Positions 52,722-61,386 of a stretch of 64,000 bases of DNA are shown one piece after another. Within the stretch, counting starts at the first letter, position 1, and each line of letters begins with the position of its first letter. Position numbers and translations under genes: made by a program. This DNA comes from Collinsella sp. AM34-10 (GTDB taxonomy: Bacteria; Actinomycetota; Coriobacteriia; Coriobacteriales; Coriobacteriaceae): contig NZ_QSIL01000001.1 in the NCBI RefSeq assembly GCF_003469185.1, positions 372,001 through 436,000 on the forward strand, given 5' to 3'. Below the pieces are notes generated by a model that saw only the letters and a program-made list of their open reading frames with translations, did no database searches and was not told the DNA's origin.

Positions 52722-55472
52722 GTGAGCGATTGCAAGAGGGTTTACCGTTTTGGAACCGACACCCAGGGCACCTGTGTCACTGAGGGCGACAAGTCCATGA
52801 ACTTCGTGCTTGGCGGCAAGGGCGCAAACCTTGCCGAGATGAGCCGCATCGGTCTGCCGGTTCCCGGTGGCTTTACCATTACCTGCCAGACCTGTGTCGA
52901 GTACTCCGGCGCCGGCAACGTCTGGCCCGAAGGCGCACTCGATGAGATCGTTGCCGCCGAGGCCGACCTCGAGGCCCGCTGCGGCAAGAAGCTCGGCGAC
53001 GCCTCCGATCCGCTGCTCGTGTCGGTTCGCTCGGGCGCCCCGTTCTCCATGCCCGGCATGATGGATACGGTCCTCAACTTGGGCCTCAACGACGACTCCG
53101 TTCAGGGCCTCATTGCTCAGACGCAAAACCCGCGTTTTGCCTGGGATAGCTACCGCCGCTTTATCCAGATGTTCTCCAACGTCGTTATGGGTGTTGACGC
53201 CGACCTGTTCGAGAACGCGCTGACCCAGGCACGCCTGGTCGCCGGCGTTCGCGTCGATTCCGAGCTTTCGGCCGAAGACCTGCAGGAGCTCGTCGAGACC
53301 TTTAAGAGCATTTTCTCCGAGAACGTCGAGGCCGACCTGTATCCCGAGCTCGAGGTCGTCGACGGCAAGCCCGTCTTCCCGCACGATCCGGAGCTCCAGC
53401 TGCGCCTTGCCATCCAGGCCGTCTTTGGCAGCTGGATGAATGATCGCGCCTGCATCTACCGCAAGCAGCACGGCATTTCCGACGAGCTCGGCACCGCCGT
53501 CAACGTGCAGGCCATGGCGTTTGGCAACAAGGGGGAGACCTCTGCGACCGGCGTCGCCTTTACGCGCAACCCGGCCGACGGCACCAAGGAGTTCTACGGT
53601 GACTTTTTGGTTAATGCCCAGGGCGAGGACGTTGTTGCTGGCATCCGCAACACCGAGCCCATCGCCGACCTCAAGACCACCCCGGGCCTCGAGTCCGCGG
53701 GCGAGGAGCTCGAGCGCGTTTTCCTGACGCTCGAGGATCATTACCGCGATATGTGCGATATCGAGTTCACCATCGAGCAGGGCAAGCTCTGGATGCTCCA
53801 GACGCGCGTGGGCAAGCGCACCGCCACCGCCGCCCTGCGTATCGCCATCGAAATGGTCGAGGAGGGCCTGATCACCCGCGAGGAGGCCGTGGCCCGTATC
53901 GATCCCGCGCAGCTCGACCAGCTCCTGCACCCGCAGTTTGATGCCTCCAAGAAGTACGAGGCTCTGGCCAGCGGTCTTAACGCCAGCCCTGGTGCCGCCG
54001 TGGGCGAGGTCGTGTTCTCGAGCGACGATGCCGTCGCGCGCGCCAACGAGGGCCGCAAGGTCATTTTGGTTCGCTGGGAGACCAACCCCGACGATTTGAA
54101 GGGCATGGTTGCCGCCGAGGGCATCCTGACCAGCCACGGTGGCAAGACGAGTCATGCCGCCGTTATCGCTCGCGGTATGGGCACACCCTGCGTCTGCGGC
54201 GTCGAGCGCTTCCACATTGACGCGGCTGAGAAGGTTGTACGCATCGAAGGCAGCGATCGTGTGCTGCACGAGGGCGATGTCATCTCCATCGACGGCACCC
54301 AGGGTATCGTCGTCGACGGCGCCGTTGATCTGGTTTCGGCCGAGCTCACCGGCGACCTGGACACCATCCTGTCCTGGGCCGACGAGATTCGCCTGGACGA
54401 GACCGTCGGCCACGCCAACCATGTGCGCGTCAACGCTGACAATCCCGAGGATGCCGAGCTCGCGCTCGAGTTTGGTGCCGAGGCTATTGGCCTGTGCCGC
54501 ACCGAGCACATGTTCCTGGGCGACCGCAAGAACATCATCCAGAGCTTTATCTTGTCCGATGATGAGGCCGTGAAGCAGCAGGCCCTCGCCGACCTGCTCA
54601 AGGTTCAGACCGAGGACTTCCTGGCGATGTTCAAGACCATGTCCGGTCGCGATGTGGTCGTTCGCCTGCTCGATCCGCCGCTGCACGAGTTCCTGGATAA
54701 TCCGCGTGAGCTCGAGGTCGCCATCACCAAGAAGGAAGCCGCTGGCGCCAACGAGGAAGAGCTTGCCGCTCTGCGCACCCGTCTGCGTCGTATCGACGGC
54801 ATGGTCGAGTCCAACCCGATGCTCGGCCTGCGCGGTGTGCGCCTGTCCGTCGTCTTTAGCGATCTGCCGCTCATGCAGGTTCGCGCAGTGGCCACGGCTG
54901 CTGCCCGCCTTATCAAGGAGGGCGTCGACCCGCGCCCCGAGATCATGGTTCCGCTCGTTTCCATTACGGCCGAGCACGTTCAGACTCGCGAGGTCATCGA
55001 GCGCGTGATCGCCGAGGTTTCCGCCGAGGAGGGCGTCGAGCTCAATATTCCCGTGGGCACGATGCTCGAGCTGCCGCGTGCCTGCATGGTTGCCGACGAG
55101 ATCGCGCAGCACGCCGACTTCTTCTGCTTTGGTACCAACGACCTTACCCAGACGACCTTCGGTTTCTCGCGCGACGACGCCGAGGCCAAGTTCATCCCGC
55201 TGTACCTGCACAAGAAGATCTTGAAGGACAACCCCTTCGAGACCATCGACTCGGCGGTGCTGGAGCTCGTGCGCATGGCCGTCGAGAAAGGTCGCGCCAC
55301 CAACCCCGACATGCACTTTGGCGTGTGCGGCGAGCACGGCGGCGACCCCAAGTCCATCAAGGCCCTGTTTAACGTGGCCGACGTGGACTACGTGTCCTGT
55401 TCGCCCTATCGCGTGCCCCTCGCGCGCCTGGCTGCCGCCCAGGCCAAGCTCGAGGCCAAGCGTTCCGCCTAA
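52722..55472 (+). CDS. ppdK: Pyruvate, phosphate dikinase
   Basis: The 916-aa enzyme interconverts pyruvate, ATP and phosphate with PEP, AMP and pyrophosphate. The ATP-grasp N-terminus (about 1-340; LGGKGANLAEM) is followed by the swivelling phospho-His domain with GGKTSHAAVIARG (H near 479) and preceding regulatory Thr, and the C-terminal PEP TIM barrel with FGTNDLTQTTFG and the catalytic Cys in FGVCGEHGGD. The length is somewhat over the usual ~875-890 aa. The start is GTG after AAGGGGA. In anaerobes PPDK can serve glycolysis with pyrophosphate or gluconeogenesis. Confidence 0.96.
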   Translation: MSDCKRVYRFGTDTQGTCVTEGDKSMNFVLGGKGANLAEMSRIGLPVPGGFTITCQTCVEYSGAGNVWPEGALDEIVAAEADLEARCGKKLGDASDPLLVSVRSGAPFSMPGMMDTVLNLGLNDDSVQGLIAQTQNPRFAWDSYRRFIQMFSNVVMGVDADLFENALTQARLVAGVRVDSELSAEDLQELVETFKSIFSENVEADLYPELEVVDGKPVFPHDPELQLRLAIQAVFGSWMNDRACIYRKQHGISDELGTAVNVQAMAFGNKGETSATGVAFTRNPADGTKEFYGDFLVNAQGEDVVAGIRNTEPIADLKTTPGLESAGEELERVFLTLEDHYRDMCDIEFTIEQGKLWMLQTRVGKRTATAALRIAIEMVEEGLITREEAVARIDPAQLDQLLHPQFDASKKYEALASGLNASPGAAVGEVVFSSDDAVARANEGRKVILVRWETNPDDLKGMVAAEGILTSHGGKTSHAAVIARGMGTPCVCGVERFHIDAAEKVVRIEGSDRVLHEGDVISIDGTQGIVVDGAVDLVSAELTGDLDTILSWADEIRLDETVGHANHVRVNADNPEDAELALEFGAEAIGLCRTEHMFLGDRKNIIQSFILSDDEAVKQQALADLLKVQTEDFLAMFKTMSGRDVVVRLLDPPLHEFLDNPRELEVAITKKEAAGANEEELAALRTRLRRIDGMVESNPMLGLRGVRLSVVFSDLPLMQVRAVATAAARLIKEGVDPRPEIMVPLVSITAEHVQTREVIERVIAEVSAEEGVELNIPVGTMLELPRACMVADEIAQHADFFCFGTNDLTQTTFGFSRDDAEAKFIPLYLHKKILKDNPFETIDSAVLELVRMAVEKGRATNPDMHFGVCGEHGGDPKSIKALFNVADVDYVSCSPYRVPLARLAAAQAKLEAKRSA

Positions 55473-55510
55473 CGTTTTGGGTTTGGGCGCCTAGCGTAGC
55501 CCCCTTCACG

Positions 55511-55538
55511 CCGCCCGTCTCATTCGTGAGGCGGGCGG
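55511..55538 (+). terminator. Intrinsic terminator after ppdK
   Basis: A 12-bp GC-rich stem (one T-G pair) closes a TTCG tetraloop; TTATCAT follows, a weak T-tract. It lies 38 bp after the ppdK stop. Confidence 0.65.
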
Positions 55539-55584
55539 TTATCATGTGCGGGTTTTGTCTTTTTGTCTGCGTAAAAAATTGTTC

Positions 55585-55612
55585 TTGCAGCAGAAACCCG
55601 CGCGTGTATACT
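55585..55612 (+). promoter_or_regulatory. Predicted promoter of rplS
   Basis: TTGCAG, a 16-bp spacer and TATACT (55607-55612) lie about 70 bp before the rplS ATG. Confidence 0.7.
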
Positions 55613-55681
55613 CGAATACGTTTGTTCAACTACGTGCCGGCCTAGGTGGAACGGCACCTCTAGAAGAGTAAGGAATTGCAC

Positions 55682-56023
55682 ATGGATTACATCCGCGCAA
55701 TCGAGCGTCAGCAGATCCGCGAGGACATTCCTCAGGTTCGCGTCGCCGACAACGTCAAGGTTCACTACCGCATTAAGGAAGGCGACCGCGAGCGCATCCA
55801 GGTCTTCCAGGGCGACGTCATCCGCATGGCCGGCGCCGGTGCCCGCGAGACCTTCACCGTCCGCAAGATTTCCTTCGGTGTCGGTGTTGAGCGTACCTTC
55901 CCGCTTCACAGCCCCAAGATCGCCAAGCTCGAGGTCGTTCGTCATGGTCGCGTCCGTCGCGCCAAGCTGTACTACCTCCGCGACAAGGTGGGCAAGGCTG
56001 CTCGCATCCCCGAGAAGCGCTAA
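55682..56023 (+). CDS. rplS: 50S ribosomal protein L19
   Basis: The 113-aa protein sits at the 30S-50S interface. It starts [20 protein letters not shown] and contains [36 protein letters not shown] and [10 protein letters not shown]. Length is typical. The ATG at 55682 follows AAGGA; the TTG at 55676 is less likely. A strong terminator follows, so it is probably monocistronic. Confidence 0.97.
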   Translation: MDYIRAIERQQIREDIPQVRVADNVKVHYRIKEGDRERIQVFQGDVIRMAGAGARETFTVRKISFGVGVERTFPLHSPKIAKLEVVRHGRVRRAKLYYLRDKVGKAARIPEKR

Positions 56024-56057
56024 GAAGATCGCAGCGTCCGTCCACTCGTTTGGACAC

Positions 56058-56087
56058 AAGGGCCACCTTCGGGTGGCCCTTCTTTTT
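56058..56087 (+). terminator. Intrinsic terminator after rplS
   Basis: AAGGGCCACC (56058-56067) pairs with GGTGGCCCTT (56072-56081) around a TTCG tetraloop; CTTTTT follows. Confidence 0.93.
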
Positions 56088-56116
56088 ATCTGATTTGCAT
56101 GCAAGGAGGGCCTGGT

Positions 56117-56905
56117 ATGGCCAATATGACGAGCTCGGTTTCGGCATCGCAGGTTGCCGGCGAGCTGGCGAGCGCCACGTTCGAGGAGATTCCCGCCCTC
56201 GTGGAGCATTATCGCGAGGATCCGCGCCAGCAGGTGATCAAGGCTTGCGAACGTGCCCTTAAGCGCCATGCCAAGGAACTTGCCGAACGCGAGCGCGTCA
56301 ACGGCATGTACGAGCTTATGCATGAGCTCGGCGGTGATGGCGTGGTCGTGGGCGTCGACGAGGTGGGCCGTGGCTCGATAGCGGGTCCCCTGACCGTGTG
56401 TGCCGTGTGTCTTCCGATGGAGCCGCGCATCTGGGGCATCAACGATTCCAAAAAGCTCACGCCGGCGCGCCGCGAGCTGCTTTCGGTGAAGATTGCCGAG
56501 GTGGCGACTGCTATCGGCTTTTGCCATATCGCTCCTGCGGATATCGATGAGATGGGCATGGCCCGCGCCATTCGAGCCGCTGTCGCGGGTGCGGTGGCAG
56601 ATACGGGGCTTGAGCCCGATTGCGTGCTTATGGACGGTAACCCCCTGGGCGCCGTGCCCCACGAGCGCGACGTGGTCAAGGGCGATGCCAAGATCGCCTG
56701 TATCGCCGCGGCATCCATCATGGCAAAGGTCACGCGTGACGAGATGATGGTCGAGTACGATGCCGAATATCCCGAGTACCATTTGGCCGAGTCGAAGGGC
56801 TACGCAAGCCCCGAGCACATCGAGGCGATTCGCAAACATGGACTTTGTCCGCTGCACCGTGTGAGCTTTTGCGGAAACTTTCTGCAGACTGAGCGCCTTT
56901 TTTAG
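56117..56905 (+). CDS. rnhB: Ribonuclease HII
   Basis: The 262-aa enzyme cuts RNA in RNA-DNA hybrids and at single ribonucleotides. The catalytic DE is in VVGVDEVGRGSIAGPL (about residue 84), SKKLTPARR and a further Asp in VLMDG follow. The first ~75 residues form an N-terminal extension like that of Bacillus-type RNase HII. The ATG at 56117 follows AAGGAGG at 7 nt. Confidence 0.95.
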   Translation: MANMTSSVSASQVAGELASATFEEIPALVEHYREDPRQQVIKACERALKRHAKELAERERVNGMYELMHELGGDGVVVGVDEVGRGSIAGPLTVCAVCLPMEPRIWGINDSKKLTPARRELLSVKIAEVATAIGFCHIAPADIDEMGMARAIRAAVAGAVADTGLEPDCVLMDGNPLGAVPHERDVVKGDAKIACIAAASIMAKVTRDEMMVEYDAEYPEYHLAESKGYASPEHIEAIRKHGLCPLHRVSFCGNFLQTERLF

Positions 56906-56952
56906 GCCAATTGTGAAGACTGGGACCTTAAGGGCTCCATAAACCTGCTGGT

Positions 56953-56990
56953 AGGGGCCGTGTGCAACGCTATTGTTGCGCGCGGCCCCT
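56953..56990 (+). terminator. Strong stem-loop after rnhB
   Basis: A 16-bp stem (AGGGGCCG with CGGCCCCT outermost, two T-G pairs, loop GCTATT) is followed by CATTTG. The T-tract is weak, but position 48 bp after rnhB suits termination. Confidence 0.6.
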
Positions 56991-57093
56991 CATTTGTCGG
57001 CATTTGGTTGGTTTTTGGTTTGCTTCCGGTACTTACCCGCATGAAACCTGCCCTCATTATCGAGGCAATGCAGGAAGTGGGAAAGGAGACCCC

Positions 57094-57579
57094 ATGTGTG
57101 CCGCAGCCAAAATGAGCAAGACGCAGCAGCTCAAGGAGCGTTGGGAAGAGGGGGAGCTCGATTGCGGGTCGATCACGCCCGAGTTTATCAAGGGGCTCAG
57201 TCCTCGCGAGCTCGGTATGCTGGGCGAGCTTATCGCAATCGATTACTTTAACGAGCGCGGCTATGCATTGCTGGAACAAGGCTATCGATGCTCGGAGGGC
57301 GAGGCCGACCTGGTGCTGCTCGATGAGCTCGACGATGTGGTGGTGATGGCCGAGGTCAAGACCAGGCGTGTTGCGCTGGATTGCGATACGCGGGTGTTTC
57401 CCGAGGAAGCGGTGAACGCCCAAAAGCAGCGGCGCTATCGTCGCATCGCGAGTTGTTATCTCATGGAGCATTATCCGCTCAAGGCGATCCGCTTCGATGC
57501 CGTGGGCGTCACCATTCGCGGCGGGCATATCGCCGAGATCGAGCACCAGTACAATGCGTTCGATTGGCAGGTGTCGTGA
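57094..57579 (+). CDS. yraN: YraN/UPF0102 family nuclease-like protein
   Basis: The 161-aa protein has the restriction-endonuclease-like motif of the family: GELIAIDYFNERGYALL, GEADLVLLD and VMAEVKTRR. About 45 residues precede the core. The role is unknown; position beside comM and dprA suggests DNA processing or recombination. The ATG at 57094 follows AAAGGAG. The stop overlaps the comM start. Confidence 0.9.
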   Translation: MCAAAKMSKTQQLKERWEEGELDCGSITPEFIKGLSPRELGMLGELIAIDYFNERGYALLEQGYRCSEGEADLVLLDELDDVVVMAEVKTRRVALDCDTRVFPEEAVNAQKQRRYRRIASCYLMEHYPLKAIRFDAVGVTIRGGHIAEIEHQYNAFDWQVS

Positions 57580-59102
57580 TGGCGTTCGAGACGTTTGCCG
57601 TTCACGCAGCCTGTATCCGCGGCGTTGAGGCGATTCCCGTCACGGTCGAGGTTTCGCTTGCGGGCGGCATCCCGGGCATCCAGATGCTCGGCATCCCGAG
57701 TATGGAGGTCATGGAGTCGCGTGGGCGCATTCGCTGCGCGATGCGCTCTGCCGGATTCGAGATCCCGCGCTCGGGCATTACGGTCAATCTGGCGCCGGGC
57801 GATATCCGAAAGACCGGTAGCGGCTTTGACCTGCCGATAGCCATTGCGGTGCTTGCGGCCGACGGTCAGATTCCACGCGACAATCTCGACCGCTGCCTCA
57901 TTGCCGGCGAGCTCGGCTTGGATGGCACGGTGCTTCCCGTCAAGGGCGAAGTGGCGTTCCAGCTGCTGGCTCGCGACATGGGGCTGTCTTTTATCGCCGG
58001 CAGGTCCGACCAGCATGTTCCGCTCGCGGGGGTCGATTGCGGTTTTATCGATCATCTGTCGCAGCTTGCCCGCGGTATGGGCGAGGCAGCTCGGCACTAT
58101 CTGGATTCTGAAGTGCTCGAGGCCACCTTTGAGCCCGAGCTCGATTATGCCGACGTGTTGGGGCAGGAGGTCGCCAAGCGCGGCATAGCGCTTGCGGCGG
58201 CAGGGGAGCTGGGCTTGCTTATGATTGGGTCTCCGGGATCGGGCAAGACCATGCTTGCGCGCCGCATGACGGGTATCTTGCCCGAGCTTTCCGTCGAGGA
58301 TCAGCAGGAGGCGCTGTGCATTCATTCGGTCTTGGGTGAGAACATCGATGGCCTGCTTGCGGGGCATCGGCCGTTTCGAAGCCCCCATCACAGCATTTCG
58401 ACAGCGGGCCTTATTGGCGGAGGGCGCCCGGTGCATCCGGGCGAGATCAGCCTTGCCCATGGCGGCGTGCTCTTTTTGGACGAGCTTGCCGAGTTTCCCA
58501 CCGGTGTGCTGCAGACGCTTCGTCAGCCTATCGAGCGCGGCTATGTCAGGATCGTGCGCGTCGACGGCGCCTTCACGTTTCCCTCGCGCTTTCAGCTGCT
58601 TGCGGCGAGCAATCCCTGCCCCTGCGGTTTTTTGGGCGATCGCGAGGTTCCGTGTCGTTGCTCGGCATCGATGGTCGAGCGCTATCGGTCCAAGCTGCGC
58701 GGTCCCTTGGCCGACCGCATCGACCTGATGCTCGACGTGACCCGCCCCGATCCGCAGGTGATTATCGAGGGCGCCGAGGGTATGTCGTCGGCCGAGCTGC
58801 GCGACTACGTTGTCCGCGGTCGGGCTTTTCGTGCCTGGCGCGAGACCCATATGGACGATGCAGACTCCGAGGCCGAGGATGCCGAGCCCCGCTCTATCGA
58901 TGGTGTTGTATCGACCTTTGCGCTTGATCAGGCGGCGGAAACGTGCGTGCTCGGCCTGTCGAAGCGCACGCATCTCACGGGACGCGGCATCGTGCGTCTG
59001 GTTCGCATCGCACGCACGATTGCCGATGTCGCAGAAAGCGAGCGGGTGACGCAAGACCACGTGCTCGAGGCCGCGATGTATCAGGGAAGGAGGGATCAGT
59101 GA
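57579..59102 (+). CDS. comM: ComM/YifB family Mg-chelatase-like AAA+ ATPase
   Basis: The 507-aa protein has an N-terminal Lon-protease-like fold (residues 15-185; GIPGIQMLGIPSMEVMESRG), an AAA+ core with Walker A GSPGSGKTMLARR, Walker B HGGVLFLDELAEF and the CPCGF Cys motif, and a C-terminal helical domain. ComM is a branch-migration helicase in natural transformation in other bacteria. The ATG overlaps the yraN stop (TGATG). The dprA start overlaps its own stop in the same way, so the three genes are coupled. Confidence 0.94.
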   Translation: MAFETFAVHAACIRGVEAIPVTVEVSLAGGIPGIQMLGIPSMEVMESRGRIRCAMRSAGFEIPRSGITVNLAPGDIRKTGSGFDLPIAIAVLAADGQIPRDNLDRCLIAGELGLDGTVLPVKGEVAFQLLARDMGLSFIAGRSDQHVPLAGVDCGFIDHLSQLARGMGEAARHYLDSEVLEATFEPELDYADVLGQEVAKRGIALAAAGELGLLMIGSPGSGKTMLARRMTGILPELSVEDQQEALCIHSVLGENIDGLLAGHRPFRSPHHSISTAGLIGGGRPVHPGEISLAHGGVLFLDELAEFPTGVLQTLRQPIERGYVRIVRVDGAFTFPSRFQLLAASNPCPCGFLGDREVPCRCSASMVERYRSKLRGPLADRIDLMLDVTRPDPQVIIEGAEGMSSAELRDYVVRGRAFRAWRETHMDDADSEAEDAEPRSIDGVVSTFALDQAAETCVLGLSKRTHLTGRGIVRLVRIARTIADVAESERVTQDHVLEAAMYQGRRDQ

Positions 59103-60034
59103 TGGGTGAGGTCCGCTACGAACTGCATCCCGGTGATGGGCTGTTTCCCGCTACTGTTCTGGAACTTTCCGATGTGCCGCAGACGTTGTTCGTCCGTGGC
59201 GACCCGGAGGTGCTCTCGACGCCGGCGCTCTCGATTATCGGTGCGCGCAAGGCCTCGCCGTACGGTCTTGCCGTGGCAGAGCTGGCCGCGAAAGTTGCGG
59301 TCGAGGCGGGGGTGACGGTGGTCTCGGGCGGTGCGGTCGGCTGCGACCAGGCCTCGGGTTGGGCCGCGGTCAACGCCGGGGGCAGGCACGTCTTGGTTTT
59401 GGGTACGGGCGCCGACGTGGTCTACCCGCGTTCGAGTGCGGGGCTTATCGCGCGCACGATCGATACGGGCGGTGCGGTCGTGTCCATCTCGCCTTGGGGC
59501 ATGGGGCCGCGTAAGTTTGCCTTTCCGCGGCGTAACCGGGTGATTGCCGCGCTTTCGCAGGCACTCTTCGTGTCGGAGGCCGGCATGCCTTCGGGCACGT
59601 TCTCGACGGCGGAGGCCGCCATGGACCTGGGGCGCGAACTGCTTGCGGTACCGGGCTCCATTTTGTCGCCCGAGTCGCGCGGGACCAACTATCTCATTGC
59701 CAACGGGGCCTGCTGCATTATTGACGAGGAGTCCATCGAGATGGCCATCTCTCGAATCTACGGTACCCTGCGCTATTCGCGTCCCGATGCGCCCGGTATC
59801 GCGGATCTGGACCCCACACAGCAGGCCGTGATGCATGCCCTCATCGCCTCGCCGCTCAAGGTTGAAGACATCGCCACACTCGTCTCCCTTGATGCCGTCG
59901 GTGTGCTCAAGCTCCTGGGCTCGCTCGAGCTCGAGGGCCTCATCGAGCGCATGATGGATGGAAGGTATGCGCCCTCCAAGTTTGCCCTTCACGCCCAGAC
60001 GCCCTTCGGTCACAATGGAAAACGTGTCAATTAG
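59102..60034 (+). CDS. dprA: DNA-processing protein DprA
   Basis: The 310-aa protein loads RecA on incoming single-stranded DNA in transformable bacteria. The Rossmann-like core has LSIIGARKASPYG, VVSGGAVGCDQASG, LGTGADVVYP, RNRVIAALSQALFVSEA and ESRGTNYLI; a winged-helix-like domain is at about 240-300. The usual G(I/V)DxxAH segment reads GCDQASG, an unusual change. topA, which often follows dprA, is absent. The ATG at 59102 follows AAGGAGG; upstream frame is inside comM. Confidence 0.93.
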   Translation: MGEVRYELHPGDGLFPATVLELSDVPQTLFVRGDPEVLSTPALSIIGARKASPYGLAVAELAAKVAVEAGVTVVSGGAVGCDQASGWAAVNAGGRHVLVLGTGADVVYPRSSAGLIARTIDTGGAVVSISPWGMGPRKFAFPRRNRVIAALSQALFVSEAGMPSGTFSTAEAAMDLGRELLAVPGSILSPESRGTNYLIANGACCIIDEESIEMAISRIYGTLRYSRPDAPGIADLDPTQQAVMHALIASPLKVEDIATLVSLDAVGVLKLLGSLELEGLIERMMDGRYAPSKFALHAQTPFGHNGKRVN

Positions 60035-60048
60035 AAAGGTGTTTGCAG

Positions 60049-61386
60049 ATGCTGTTTGATCAGGTGACGGTTATCGGTGGCGGTCTAGCGGGATCGGAAT
60101 GCGCGATTCAGCTGGCAGATCGCGGGTTCGCCGTAAAGCTGTGCGAGATGCGCCCGCAGGTAAGCTCTCCTGCCCACCATACCGATCACTTGGCGGAGCT
60201 CGTCTGCTCCAATTCATTTAAGTCGACCCGTCCCGATTCCGCCGCCGGTCTGCTGAAGGCCGAGCTCGAGCGCATGGGTTCGGTGCTGCTCGACTGTGCT
60301 CATCGTGCGGCCGTTCCCGCTGGCGGCGCCCTGGCGGTCGACCGCGTCAAGTTTTCCGAGCTCGTCGAGGCCGAGGTTGCCGCCCGCCCCAATATCGAGG
60401 TCGCCCACGGTGAGGTCACCCAGATCCCCGAGGGTCATGTGGTTATCGCCGCGGGTCCCTTGTGCTCGCCGGCATTGAGCGAGGAGGTCATGAAGCTTGT
60501 CGGTGGTGACGCCCTGGCGTTCTTTGACGCGGCCGCCCCGATTGTCGATGCCTCGACGCTCGATATGGACGTGCTGTTCTCGCAGTCGCGCTACGAGGAG
60601 CAGGGGAGTGGCGACTATCTGAATGCCCCGCTTAACAAGGAAGAGTACGAGGTCTTTATCGAGGCGCTCACCACGGCCGATCGCGTGGTGCTCAAGGATT
60701 TTGAGGGCGGGGACCTGTTCCAGGCCTGTCAGCCTGCCGAGGAGGTTGCGCGCACGGGCAAGGATGCCATCCGCTTTGGCGCTATGAAGCCCGTCGGGCT
60801 CACCGACCCGCGCACCGGTCGTCGTCCCTGGGCGGCAATTCAGCTGCGCGCCGAGAACAAGGAGAAGACCGCCTATAACCTGGTTGGCTTCCAGACCAAC
60901 CTGACCTTCGGCGAACAGAAGCGCGTCTTCCATATGGTTCCCGGCCTGGAGAACGCCGAGTTCTTCCGCTACGGCGTCATGCACCGCAACACCTTTGTCG
61001 ATGCTCCGCACGTGCTCGACGGCACCTTTGCCGTTCCCGGCACGAGCGTGCGTCTTGCCGGCCAGATCACCGGTACCGAGGGGTACATGGAGGCCGTGGC
61101 GACGGGTCTGCTCGCCGCGCTCAACACCTATGCCGAGGCTATCGGTGCCGCGGGCGTCGAGCTGCCGCGCGTGGGCGCCCTGGGCGCGCTCGTGGGGTAT
61201 GCGACCGATCCGGCTACGGTGGGCTATCAACCCATGCACGTCAACTTTGGCCTTGTTCCGCCGCTCGAGGACGGTAAGCGTCGCAGCAAGCGCGATCGTT
61301 ACCAGGCCTACGCGGATCGCGCCCTCAAGGCCCTGGACGCCTATCTGGAAACGCGCTCCGATCTGTTTGGAGGCGAGAGGTCATAG
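60049..61386 (+). CDS. trmFO: tRNA (uracil-5-)-methyltransferase, folate-dependent
   Basis: The 445-aa flavoprotein makes m5U54 in tRNA from methylenetetrahydrofolate. It has the FAD motif VIGGGLAGSECA, LVCSNSFKST, AIRFGAMKPVGL, AIQLRAENKEKTAYNLVGFQTN and the C-terminal MHVNFGLVPPL. The ATG at 60049 follows AAAGGTG; TTG at 60043 is possible. The stop overlaps the xerC start. Confidence 0.95.
   Translation: MLFDQVTVIGGGLAGSECAIQLADRGFAVKLCEMRPQVSSPAHHTDHLAELVCSNSFKSTRPDSAAGLLKAELERMGSVLLDCAHRAAVPAGGALAVDRVKFSELVEAEVAARPNIEVAHGEVTQIPEGHVVIAAGPLCSPALSEEVMKLVGGDALAFFDAAAPIVDASTLDMDVLFSQSRYEEQGSGDYLNAPLNKEEYEVFIEALTTADRVVLKDFEGGDLFQACQPAEEVARTGKDAIRFGAMKPVGLTDPRTGRRPWAAIQLRAENKEKTAYNLVGFQTNLTFGEQKRVFHMVPGLENAEFFRYGVMHRNTFVDAPHVLDGTFAVPGTSVRLAGQITGTEGYMEAVATGLLAALNTYAEAIGAAGVELPRVGALGALVGYATDPATVGYQPMHVNFGLVPPLEDGKRRSKRDRYQAYADRALKALDAYLETRSDLFGGERS

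Noticed and set aside
52680..55337. 885-codon minus-strand frame opposite ppdK
   Set aside because: Antisense shadow of ppdK with biased composition and no domain.
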